This document shows positions 1-8,807 of a DNA stretch of 64,000 nucleotides, one piece after another. Each line of letters starts with the position of its first letter. Position 1 is the stretch's first letter. Below the pieces are notes generated by a model that worked only from the letters and a program-made list of their open reading frames with translations, made no database searches and was not told the origin of the DNA. The translations under genes were made by a program, and so were the position numbers. This DNA comes from Bartonella harrusi (GTDB taxonomy: Bacteria; Pseudomonadota; Alphaproteobacteria; Rhizobiales; Rhizobiaceae). Location: contig NZ_CP101114.1 of assembly GCF_024297065.1 (NCBI RefSeq), positions 1,178,001 through 1,242,000 on the forward strand, in the 5' to 3' direction.

Positions 1-102
1 AGAGTTAACAGCAAAACAAATTTAAAAGCCTGTAATTTACGAAAAGCTGCTGTTGTTTATTTTATGCAACATTTCCTTAAAAACCAACGCTTACAATCAT
101 AA
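1..102 (+). CDS. possible 3' end of an unidentified gene entering from upstream
   Basis: Frame 1 is open from the window edge to a TAA at 100-102, giving 33 residues ending in QHFLKNQRLQS. The piece is basic and is not recognised. It could be the tail of a real gene or a chance open frame in degraded DNA, and nothing downstream helps decide. Confidence 0.25.
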   Translation, partial: RVNSKTNLKACNLRKAAVVYFMQHFLKNQRLQS

Positions 103-737
103 ATAAAAAAAACAGATTTTTACCTATTGCACTTAAAACGCATTCCCTCTTGATTGACTTGATATCAATTTACAAAGCGTTTTGATTTTAGAATGTAAGT
201 TATTTGAAATTGATCCAATTCAAAAATAAGCTTAATATCTTAATACGTTTTAAGAGAGACGTTTTGATAATGTGCTTTTTTTAATGAACCACCTCAAATA
301 TGATGGTGTTGTTATTGATGGATTTTAAACAATCACAGAACTAAAAAACACTTTCATATTCTTCTTTGGATATGATACGAAATCAACACCACGGGCGCCC
401 TGTACAAACCATTTGGAATTGCATTTGTGCGTAATAGTCAAACTTTCTCTCGTTATCTCACACCGCCACTATTTGTTTTTGTTTGGTTGGTATATATTTG
501 ATATCTTGAATATGTATGTATTCGAGCCACCTTTTAAATCGTGCTTGGAACACTTTCATCTGAACCCAAGAGTCTATATAAATGGCTATTGAATAAATTA
601 AAACAATTCATTATTAAATAGAAAAAGATAAACGTGCTATCAGATGATATTGTAGAGAGTTCTAAGAGAAAAAAATTGATGCATAAATGATATCCCGTGA
701 CCTAGAACAAATCTTCGGCTCAGACTGTTTGTCAGTG
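103..737. other. non-coding, degraded DNA
   Basis: No intact open frame of useful length is seen on either strand. Around 540-600 on the plus strand a short frame reads SLYKWLLNKLKQ, loosely like the helix of an IS3-type OrfA, but stops interrupt it and I cannot support a transposase call. The stretch is probably decayed accessory DNA. Confidence 0.4.
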
Positions 738-1290
738 TGCGGTTTCAGGTGCTCTTTCACTCCCCTTGTCGGGATACTTTTCACCTTTCCCTCACGGTAC
801 TGGTGCGCTATCCGTCATGCACGCGTACTTAGACTTAGATCGTGATCGCCCCATATTCAAACAGGATTTCACGTGTCCCGCCCGACTCTAGGACTTAAAT
901 CAGATTTACGTATATGGGACTATTACCCAATTTGGTATGACGTTCCAATCGTTTTTACTTTTCTCCATTTAAACCACTGGCTTGGTCTGCGTTCGCTCGC
1001 CACTACTAACGGAGCCTCATTTGGTATCCTGTCCTACAGATACTTAGATGTTTCAGTTCCCTGCATTTACTTCTTAAATTCTATTTCATTCAGATGTAGA
1101 TATTTTTTATGGCTAGAACTTTAAACTGTTTTTACAAAACAACTTAATTTTTCCAGCCATCAAAGGTGGAATGCCCCATTCGGAAATCTACGGATCAAAG
1201 GGTATTTACACCTCCCCTTAGCATATCGCAGCGTATCACGTCCTTCATCGCCTGTGCATGCCAAGGCATCCACTAATTGCCTCTATTCAT
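738..1290 (-). pseudogene. truncated 23S rRNA 5' fragment
   Basis: Read on the minus strand, about 550 bases match the 5' end of bacterial 23S rRNA in the right order. The hallmarks are GTGGATGCCTTGGCA near the start, CGATGAAGGACGTG, CATCTAAGTA, CCGTTAGTAGTGGCGAGCG, and ACCAGTACCGTGAGGGAAAG followed by the GGGGAGTGAAAGAG segment. Similarity stops abruptly near 738, at roughly base 500 of a normal 23S, and nothing downstream continues the molecule. Some normally conserved positions are altered. It is therefore a broken, non-functional duplicate rather than a working operon. The breakpoint marks an old rearrangement. Confidence 0.85.
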
Positions 1291-1500
1291 TCAACAATCA
1301 CTGTTGTTCAATAATTTGTTCACACACTTTGTTGTTCAACACAGTGAATGATTTGTCTATTTGTCTGCATTCTTTACCCTGTACGAAACAAAGCGCGAAA
1401 CAAACAAAATATCAGCAGAAAAGACCAACTTCTCGCGATATATCCCATGGCATGGTTAAGCCTCCAACCATATGCAAAAACGCCTTCTGTCAAGAATAAT
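1291..1500 (-). other. probable 16S-23S spacer remnant
   Basis: This sequence lies immediately 5' of the 23S fragment on the minus strand, without a break, where the end of the internal transcribed spacer would be. It encodes no tRNA and no protein. The call rests on position only. Confidence 0.45.
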
Positions 1501-1578
1501 GACATAGTGTTTTTAAATATGGCGGCAAAAATCTAAAAGTTATGGGAGCAATAGAAAAATGAGGTATATTCAAAAAAC

Positions 1579-1925
1579 AGACTGCATCTCATCAAGTGTT
1601 TTGAAAGATTCTCTTGAACCATTTATTTTCCCAACAAGCTATCTCACTATTGGCCATAATCAAAGACAATAAAGATTTTTTCCAAGTGATAGAAAGGAAG
1701 CGCAGGACAAAGAAACTGCTGCTACAAGATGCGCTAATTACTGAACGAACTCTTTTCCGTTTAATCTCTGTGTAATTGGCTGATGAACAGTTTAATGCAC
1801 TAGCCTCTTTCACCTATAATCTGAGTAGAAACACCCTCTAAAACTCTAGCTTAACATTGAAAATTTAAGAAGCACCTCTTTATAGGAAGCAGCAATAAAA
1901 AGATAAAACCCTAGATCAGACGGAA
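1579..1925 (+). pseudogene. phage-type lysozyme (GH24 endolysin) relic
   Basis: Three plus-strand frames read in turn recreate the family layout. RLHLIKCFERFS is the segment with the catalytic glutamate (normally LIKxFEG). SYLTIGH is the TIGYGH motif. LLLQDALITERTLFRLISV then a stop then LADEQFNALASFTYNLS is the LxxDL...LTDxQFDALVSFxFNLG block, and NTL-stop-NSSLTLKI is the STLxxKLN block. At least two frameshifts and several stops are needed, so the gene is dead. GH24 endolysins come from prophages or gene transfer agents, so this is likely prophage debris. Confidence 0.75.
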
Positions 1926-1944
1926 TCCATTAAAGAACACTCGG

Positions 1945-2253
1945 CTACTCATTTTCAATAGCAATATTTTCCGTAGCAATCGCGTATATGCATCCTGCAT
2001 CTGCTGCAACTGATTTATGCCTTGTATTAGCAGGGAGATGTATAATATTTCCTAGTGTACATGTTATACGTTTTTCATTATAGAAAAAAACTAGCTCTCC
2101 TTCTGTAATTAAGAGAGTTTCATCAACCCCGTGAGTATGCCAATCATATATTGGAAAATCTCTTTGTAGCTCTATCGCTCCTTATTCTGGCAGCAGAATT
2201 TTTAATATATCATATATACTTTTATTTAATTTAATTTTACAGAATTTAGTCAT
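1945..2253 (-). pseudogene. cupin-domain protein, interrupted by one stop
   Basis: From ATG at 2253 the frame runs 102 residues to TAG at 1945-1947, with a single in-frame TAA about 25 codons in (after KILLPE). The remainder is a textbook small cupin: DWHTHGVDETLLITEGELV gives the first metal-binding motif (H, H, E) and IIHLPANTRHKSVA the second (PAxxxH). The ATG lies inside the end of the preceding YqcI/YcgG gene, overlapping its TAA by a few bases, so it was the last cistron of that operon. One base change would restore it, so decay is recent or a sequencing check is worthwhile. Confidence 0.75.
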
Positions 2254-2985
2254 TATTGCACTCCATTATAGGATATGGACAGGGTGAGGATTCAATATTA
2301 TTATCTTGTAGGAAATACTGCATCCACTCTTTGTTTTTTGGATTACCATATTTTCCTAAAAGAGGGGGATTTTGTGACAATATCAAAAAGTTCAAGTTTT
2401 TTCTTACAATGGGAAAGGCATTTTCTGCGTTTTTTTTCGTATCCAGAAAATCAGAAAAACCCCACCTAGGTCGGAAAGTTAACATAAACGTGCAACTTTT
2501 TCTACTGAGTCTGTTTATGTGGGATGGTGTATTGCAACTATGAACATAGGTTCACCATGAAAACAAAACTCCCATAAAGGATTATCCATATTTTGGGGAT
2601 ATGTTTAGGCCATTCTTGGTCATCAAATGTTTGCAAGTCTCTCAGTATAAATCAAAATTTTTCTTTATAAACTTCGATACTTTGTATGGAGGTGGGCTTT
2701 TCAAATGCAACAAAAGATGTATTCTTTCCAAAGCTCTTATAATTATCACAGTAATTGATAAGGTGTTCCCTAATATTTTTTGCGGTCAACCTTTTGTAGA
2801 ACCCAAATCTAAGCATATCTTTTTGGTATCCCTTTACCCAAAATAAGCAGGGAAAGGGCCTGTCTTTGTTATTCATTATTGCATCAAACTCTTTAAAAAC
2901 TACCTGCTTCCATTTTTCATATTTGTCTATATTTTCAATGAGTTGCGTTGCTGAATCTGTATTTTCCCTTCCAAAGGTTGTATTT
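2246..2985 (-). pseudogene. YqcI/YcgG-family protein, frameshifted
   Basis: Pieces in different minus-strand frames line up with the YqcI/YcgG family (PF08892). First is WKQVVFKEFDAIMNNKDRPF followed by PCLFWVKGYQKDMLRFGF, the family's FPCxF...RF core. Next is DLQTFDDQEWPKHIP, then FRPRWGFSDFLD, and finally KEWMQYFLQDNN near the C-terminus. At least two frameshifts (near 2650 and between about 2490 and 2560) break it. Some characterised members of this family are heme-dependent oxygenases that N-hydroxylate amino-acid-type substrates. It starts directly after the ATP-grasp stop in the same frame, with no obvious ATG, so the start may also be lost. Confidence 0.75.
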
Positions 2986-4193
2986 TATAGGAAATTGCTA
3001 CGAATTATCCGTTCTAAGGCCGATAATTCATCATCACTCCGGCCAAAAATTGCTATAATAGCGGGGCAAGTGTTTAAATCGGTTGTCAGAGGCAGCGGTT
3101 CATTGTCTTTAAAAAAAGTGCAAAATGAACTACATTTTGCCAAGAATGAAGCTTTTGCTGCCATAGGCTAATATCTTTTATGATGCGACCATCCTCCTTA
3201 TTGATAAGAAAGAATATACGTCCCTTTTTCTTAAATAGGCTTGGTTCTTCAGAAAACACCCCTGTAATAAGGTTAACAGAGCTTTCAAGTAAATCATTGT
3301 CATAACAATGTGCAAACAAAGCGGGTGCAATTCCCCCGTGGAGGCGCGCTCCCACTTCAATCATCACCGGGCCGCGGGCAGTTTGCATAATTTCCATATG
3401 TGCGGGCCCATATTCAATCCCCACCGCACGAATACATTGTTTTGCATAAGAAATAAGAGCAGTATAAAGAGGTTCTTATGCATCAAGTACATCAAAGCGG
3501 TTCATAAACGAAGGCACTTCCATTATGCATACCCTTTTTATATCGTGATAAAGCACATATCTTTATAGCGTCCCCATTTACAACAGCGTCTACTATGTAT
3601 TCCTCTCCCACCAACCTTTCTTGAAGCAAATAAGCTTCATTAGGTAGGCCAAAAATATTTTTCTGCATCCAATCGATTTCAGAAGCCCACGCCACCACTT
3701 CCTCACGACTGGAAAAAAATAAAACACCATCGCTCCCAGAAGAATCATTCGGCTTCACTACATAACCGCTGCGACTTTCAAAACCATCGAGAGCATAATC
3801 GTTTTTTGTAAGAATTTTCGAGCGAATGTAAGATAAACCTTTTTCACAAAGACGCCTTTGCATCATCACCTTTTTCCTTCGCCAATCTGTCGTCAAGGGA
3901 TTGTTCCCAGGACAACCATAATAGGCAGCCAATTGCTCTGCACAATAAATACCCCCTTTGGCACCTGCTACTATAGCCTCTATGGTGCCAATTGGAAAGC
4001 GTTGCTTTATCTCATCTACGCTATGAAGCTTCGCTTCTTCCATGCCTTCACCTCGATAAGAAAGCGTAAAATGCGAAGAAGGAGGTACGGGTTGAGGTAA
4101 AACGCCGTAACAGTCATAACCCAATTTTTGCAAAGCAGGACCCTAGAAGGCGCTCGTGGAGAAAGGATCGACAATAAGAATGGATTTGCTCAT
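2985..4193 (-). pseudogene. ATP-grasp ligase, broken
   Basis: The start ATG at 4193 begins MSKSILIVDPFST and overlaps the MFS stop as ATGA. A TAG at 4143-4145 interrupts codon 17, a frameshift lies near 3500 and a further TAA near 3478. The rest is a clear ATP-grasp fold: an N-terminal domain, SGYVVKPNDSSGSDGV (ATP-binding loop), EAYLLQERLVGEEYIVDAVV (adenine-binding strand) and VMIEVGARLHGG (the metal-binding E/N region). The length of about 400 residues and the architecture fit amino-acid or dipeptide ligases rather than carbamoyl-phosphate or biotin enzymes. The substrate cannot be read from the sequence. Confidence 0.8.
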
Positions 4194-5396
4194 GCTGTAA
4201 CACGCCGCGATAAAAAGAAAAGGACATAAATAAAGATTATCAACCCTGTAAGGGGGAGAATATACATAGCTGCCTGTGATCCCATAAAGGCGGGACTTGT
4301 AAGAAAACCAAAGATAATATAACCCACCGATTGAGAGATAGTATAAAGCATGCCACTATAATTCCCCAAAATCTCTGCTTGAGATTCTGTTCTCGTCGCT
4401 TCGATCGTATGCTTGCGAGCGTTAATGCGCATGGTGTTCACTGAAAAACCAATAAAAAAGCAAAAGACCACAACCAAATAGGGTGATTGGGTGATACTAA
4501 AAATGAGATCAGAAGTACTCAACATAAGGGCTGGGAGAATGAACTCAAAGCGAGGGATTTTGATAAAAGCAGCTAAAAAAGCACCCACCCCAGCAAACGC
4601 ACTACAAAGCCCATAATATTCAGAGCTAAAATTTTTTACACTCTGAAAAAGAATAGTCGCCAGTGTATTATAGGCGCAAATATGAAAGCCAATAAAGCCT
4701 ATGCAAGCACATAACAATTTAAGTTCAAGGGAAAGACTCTCTGCCTTTGATGTAAATGTTGGCTTCTTCTCAGCTGCAGACGTCACGTTGCCCGTAGCAT
4801 TATTATATTCATCACGAAAGATAACATACCCAGCCATAAGGCTTATAATGATGTCAAACACACAAATTGCCGCAATCAAACCATTATAGCCAATTTCAGC
4901 CGCTGCTCTTTGTGAGCTGGCTATTTCTAAGAGATAACCACTAAGGGGCTGCTCCCAAAAAGGCACCAATCTGCACCACTGTTTGCATGATGCGAGAAGC
5001 CTTTTGGGCGCTAATATAACCACTAAGCGCTAGTTTAGTATTATAAGTTTCAAGCGTACTCAAAGTGACCAAAGAGAGATAACCAATAGAGATAGATACA
5101 ATAATAAAACCAAGGAAAGAGTCAATGTAATGGAAAAGAGCAATCAATAAAAGAAGGCTATAAATGATGATCTGTCTTTTGTATAAATCTACCAACTACA
5201 GCGAGGATTTAATACGCACACGGCCGCTTTTTTAAAAAGATAGGGTGTCAAGGTTCCTAACGCCATGGTTACACCCAAGAAAACCGATGAGGATGTTACG
5301 CGATAAGCATTCCAAAGGTTACTTAAAAAGCACCATATCAGAAAAATACAGCAAAACAACAAGTCCGTAAAACCGAAAAACAAGTTTTTTGCGCAT
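4190..5396 (-). pseudogene. MFS transporter, frameshifted
   Basis: A 12-helix-type major facilitator gene is spread over three frames: MRKKLVFRFYGLVVLLYF at the N-terminus (start 5396), then LWNAYRVTSSSVFLGV, then the block from 5195 to 4941, then a 250-residue C-terminal half to TGA at 4190. Frameshifts fall near 5340-5390, 5200 and 4945. Hydrophobic segments run throughout. It was the first gene of the minus-strand operon and overlaps the ATP-grasp start by 4 bases, which suggests an exporter for the product of the downstream enzymes. Confidence 0.75.
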
Positions 5397-5619
5397 CTCC
5401 CCCCTCTCCGATTCTAAAAAGCCGTATTATGATTGATATACATATTGCAGAGCATGTCAAATATTTTCGATAGGGATATGATATAAACTTCAACGCTGAC
5501 ATTTATCGTGATGATAGATCATTTTCGGGAAACTGAGTAACGAAGGGAACTGATGTTTTTGCTTCTCCTATGACAAGGTAAGCCTTATCGATAATTCTTT
5601 TGCAAAGCGCATAATTTTG

Positions 5620-6054
5620 CGTACTCTTTTATCTTCCAATCAACCTGCAGAATGGATGAGGTTTACCAGCACAAAGGCCTCTTTTTATTTTTCATATCAT
5701 GCATTCCTTCAAGCTAAATTGGATGATTCATCACAAAATTCCTCCTTTTTTCTGAAAAACGATGAAACACAACAATTTTACCTGAATGAGAAATGTTCCC
5801 CGCCTTTTGCCAACGATAAAGTTTTGGCAACCTTTTTCGTGAGGCTTATAACGTAGCTGAAATAAAAAAATCAGCGCATGGCTTAAGAAAATGAGCAGCA
5901 ACGCATGCTAGCTAACTCAGGCGCAACAGTCTCACAACTCAAAGCGATTTTTGAATGGATAGATGATAACATGGTATCTCTTTATACCAAAAGCATAGAT
6001 CGTAAAAAACTCGCCCTTGAAACAATAAAAAAATTTCAAAAAAGTGAGGGATAG
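5620..6054 (+). pseudogene. tyrosine recombinase (phage integrase) C-terminal relic
   Basis: Frames read in order give FGNLFREAYNVAEIKKSAHG then LRK, then after a stop and a shift ANSGATVSQLKAIFEWIDDN, VSLYTKSIDRKKLAL and a stop at 6052-6054. This is the catalytic C-terminus of a phage or island integrase. HGLRK holds the H-x-x-R box, the segment before LYT corresponds to the second box, and the Tyr of LYTKS is the nucleophile. The N-terminal half is not recognisable. It sits beside the decayed operon and may have been the integrase of the element that brought it. Confidence 0.75.
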
Positions 6055-6122
6055 AGGCAAAAAACGTAATAGAATCATAACTATAATTTCCCTCTACATT
6101 TATTAATATATTGATTTTGTTA

Positions 6123-7544
6123 TTAAAACTTATTAACCCTGGGTAGTAAAACTTTTGCATATAGTCCCCCCAAATCAGAACGCGACAACACAAGACTTCC
6201 ACCGTATTCATTAACCATATCTGAAACGATCGCTAATCCTAAACCTGTCCCCGGTTTACTTTCATCAAACCGCCGACCTCTTTTTAAAGCTTCATCAATT
6301 TGCTCTTCTGTTAAACCAGAACCATCATCTTCTACGAGGATACTAAAGAATTCTGCTTCTGCAATATTTTCTTCTAAGTGACAAGAGATGAGAACTTTTG
6401 TATGAGACCATTGTGCAGCGTTCTCAATCAAATTCCCTACAACTTCCTCTAAATCTTCCTTTTCACCAGAAAAAATAATATCATTAATATCCATAACAAG
6501 TTGAAACTGTTTTTCAGGGTTAAGCTTTTCCATAACCCGCACTAAACGATCAATCACTGTGCGAACTGATGTGTGATAAACAACACTGTCGCATTGTGCG
6601 GCAATCCGAGCACGCTGTAAATAATGATTTATTTGAGACTGCATCATATTAGTCTGTTCTCTCAATAAAATTGCCTGTTCTCCCCACATCCTATCAACCT
6701 CATTCATAATAACTGACAAAGGTGTCTTTAATGAATGCGCAAGATTACCAACCTGTGTGCGAAACCGTTCAATAATACGTTGATTATTATTGATGAGAGC
6801 ATTCATCTCTTGTGCTAACGGCATGACTTCACTGACCAAATCCGTATTCACGTAATTAACTCTGCCTTCACGAATATCATTCAACGCTCGTCGGATAAGT
6901 TTTAATGGTTGAAAACTAAAGAAGATAATAACAATGTTAATAAGAACACTTCCTATCCCAAAGCTCCAGAGAAAAATTTGTAAAGTCCGCTTAAATTCCT
7001 GCACTTGTGCATGTGCTTCATCAATATTTCCAACGAGACGAAAACGCGCAACATGATTTTGATTATCAAGAACAACGTCACTCTCAATGACTTGTAAATT
7101 TTGACCATTTTTTCCCTTCATTCGATAAGAGCGAAAAAATTTGTTGTTAAAAGGCACATTAACATCGTTCCCCGAAAATATTCTTTCTGTTCCCAATGAT
7201 GGGGATGTCAATCTTCCTTTTAGATTATGGGATAGAGCAACAACTTCCCAATACCATCCTGTTGTTGGATCAAAATAACGAATATCATCAAGTCCCACAC
7301 TCCCTTTCAAATTTCCTTCCGGTGAAACTGTAACTGTCGCAATAAGACTGTAAAGATGAGCTGAAAGAACGCGCTCTAAGCTTTGTTCACTTGAACGCTG
7401 ATAAAACAAAATACTTACCGCAGAAATCGATGAAAGCGAAATAATAATCCATAATGTTGATAATATCATAACGCGTAAGCTCAGAGATCTACTAATGAAA
7501 AAAAAGAGTCTCTTAAACCCGTTATCCTTTTTTACAACATTCAT
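6123..7544 (-). CDS. feuQ: sensor histidine kinase FeuQ
   Basis: This 473-residue membrane kinase has TM1 near residues 18-45, a periplasmic sensor of about 150 residues, TM2 near 195-215 and a HAMP linker. The H-box LAHSLKTPLSVI (phospho-His near 270) is followed by the N-box NLIENAAQWS and the G boxes VEDDGSGL and GTGLGLAIV. The layout matches the PhoQ/FeuQ subfamily of Rhizobiales. Its ATG overlaps the response-regulator stop as ATGA, so the two are translationally coupled. In Sinorhizobium FeuPQ controls periplasmic glucan export and FeuN inhibits it from the periplasm; the presence of a feuN-like gene upstream supports the same circuit here. Confidence 0.85.
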   Translation of the reverse strand: MNVVKKDNGFKRLFFFISRSLSLRVMILSTLWIIISLSSISAVSILFYQRSSEQSLERVLSAHLYSLIATVTVSPEGNLKGSVGLDDIRYFDPTTGWYWEVVALSHNLKGRLTSPSLGTERIFSGNDVNVPFNNKFFRSYRMKGKNGQNLQVIESDVVLDNQNHVARFRLVGNIDEAHAQVQEFKRTLQIFLWSFGIGSVLINIVIIFFSFQPLKLIRRALNDIREGRVNYVNTDLVSEVMPLAQEMNALINNNQRIIERFRTQVGNLAHSLKTPLSVIMNEVDRMWGEQAILLREQTNMMQSQINHYLQRARIAAQCDSVVYHTSVRTVIDRLVRVMEKLNPEKQFQLVMDINDIIFSGEKEDLEEVVGNLIENAAQWSHTKVLISCHLEENIAEAEFFSILVEDDGSGLTEEQIDEALKRGRRFDESKPGTGLGLAIVSDMVNEYGGSLVLSRSDLGGLYAKVLLPRVNKF

Positions 7545-8209
7545 TGATCACCTGGCGTTCTCACGCGATACCCCATCCCTCGAATCGTCTCTATTAAATC
7601 GACTCCAAGCTTTTTACGTAATCGACCGACAAAAACTTCCACCGTATTTGAATCCTTATCAAAATCTTGATTATAAAGGTGTTCCGTAAGTTCTGTTCTT
7701 GAAACAACCCTATCACGATGATGCATAAGATATGAAAGAAGTCTAAATTCGTAGGATGTTAGTTTAATCAGTTGACCATCAACAAGAACACGAGATGTTT
7801 TCGTATCCAACAAAACACTACCACAGCATAATGTGCTTACCGCATGGCCCGTCGCTCGACGAATTAACGCCCGCAACCGCGCCATTACTTCTTCTAAGTG
7901 AAATGGCTTAACAACATAATCATCAGCGCCTGCATCAATACCACGCACTTTATCAGACCAGCGATCTCGCGCCGTTAGCATTAAAACAGGCATGGAATAT
8001 CCTTCTTGACGCCATTTTTCAATGATACGAATTCCATCCATATAGGGCAAACCTATATCGAGAATGACAGCATCATAAGATTCTGTGCTTCCTAAAAAAT
8101 AAGCCTCTTCCCCATCGAAAGCACTATCCGAAACATATCCTGCATTTTTCACGGCTTCCGTTAATTGATGATTGAGATTCCGGTCATCTTCAACAATTAA
8201 AATACGCAT
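7541..8209 (-). CDS. feuP: response regulator FeuP (OmpR/PhoB type)
   Basis: This 222-residue regulator starts at MRILIVEDDRN; an upstream in-frame start would add five residues with no family support. The receiver domain carries the acidic pair after position 6, phospho-acceptor Asp51 (AVILDIGLPYMDG), the conserved Thr in MLTARDR and Lys in VVKPF. The C-terminal winged helix shows TSYEFRLLSYLMHH and VEVFVGRLRKKLG. It activates or represses genes on signals from FeuQ. It lies 18 bases downstream of the feuN-like gene and runs in the same direction. Confidence 0.88.
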   Translation of the reverse strand: MRILIVEDDRNLNHQLTEAVKNAGYVSDSAFDGEEAYFLGSTESYDAVILDIGLPYMDGIRIIEKWRQEGYSMPVLMLTARDRWSDKVRGIDAGADDYVVKPFHLEEVMARLRALIRRATGHAVSTLCCGSVLLDTKTSRVLVDGQLIKLTSYEFRLLSYLMHHRDRVVSRTELTEHLYNQDFDKDSNTVEVFVGRLRKKLGVDLIETIRGMGYRVRTPGDQ

Positions 8210-8227
8210 TATAACACCTGCCAAACT

Positions 8228-8464
8228 CTAATCAGCAGGGACAGTAACTTCAATACGACGTAACTTTTCACCTTCACGAGCAGGCGCTACAACCACAACC
8301 ACACACGTATCTCTTCCATCCTTAATAACCGGTGTCGAACGCACCAAAACCCCATTCTCATGAGTAGCAACTTTCTTACCCACTTCGGCACACCCCGCAG
8401 CTAGAACAGAATTGGCCCCTAAAAAAACTGCTATCATTACAAATAAAAAAAATTTTCTCATCAT
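8228..8464 (-). CDS. feuN: small periplasmic protein, FeuN-like inhibitor of FeuPQ
   Basis: This 78-residue protein has a clear signal peptide (two Met, Arg-Lys, then a hydrophobic stretch ending SVLAA) and a small mature part with two cysteines (AGCAE and DTCVV). It is the first gene of the feuPQ operon. In Sinorhizobium meliloti the equivalent position holds feuN, which encodes a short exported negative regulator of FeuPQ. The size, export signal and place match. The assignment rests mainly on synteny, because such short proteins diverge quickly. Confidence 0.7.
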   Translation of the reverse strand: MMRKFFLFVMIAVFLGANSVLAAGCAEVGKKVATHENGVLVRSTPVIKDGRDTCVVVVVAPAREGEKLRRIEVTVPAD

Positions 8465-8807
8465 AGATATTTTATAATCTATTTTCCCTGAATATAAAAT
8501 GAATGATATTTTTTATTTACCAAAAATCCTGTGTGAAGGACAACAATCCTTCTGTGTAATAAAAGAATGGTTGGATAATATTCCTCATTTTTATAATTTT
8601 AAACTAATCCTTTTTATAAAAATTATACAATAATCGAAATAACAAGATTTAACTAAAGAAAATAAATATATAACCCATGGTAGATTGTTTATCATAACCT
8701 TAAAATAAACTCTTTCTCTCCTAACACTATAGCAAAAAAATACTTTTACTCCATATAAAGATTACAGATTGGTTTGGTTATATTCTTTTATTATAGGCTC
8801 TCTTTAT
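8465..8807. promoter_or_regulatory. divergent intergenic region, feuN / PBP1
   Basis: This AT-rich spacer of about 340 bases lies between the minus-strand feuNPQ operon and the plus-strand penicillin-binding protein. It must hold promoters for both. No clear -35/-10 pair or operator could be singled out. Confidence 0.4.

Noticed and set aside
540..660. IS3-type transposase OrfA remnant (SLYKWLLNKLKQ)
   Set aside because: The match is too short and is interrupted by stops; it could be chance.
873..1124. 83-codon plus-strand frame
   Set aside because: It is the antisense of the 23S rRNA fragment and not a gene.
1254..1536. Two plus-strand frames in the spacer region
   Set aside because: They cover the 23S 5' end and the probable spacer; rRNA-derived and not coding.
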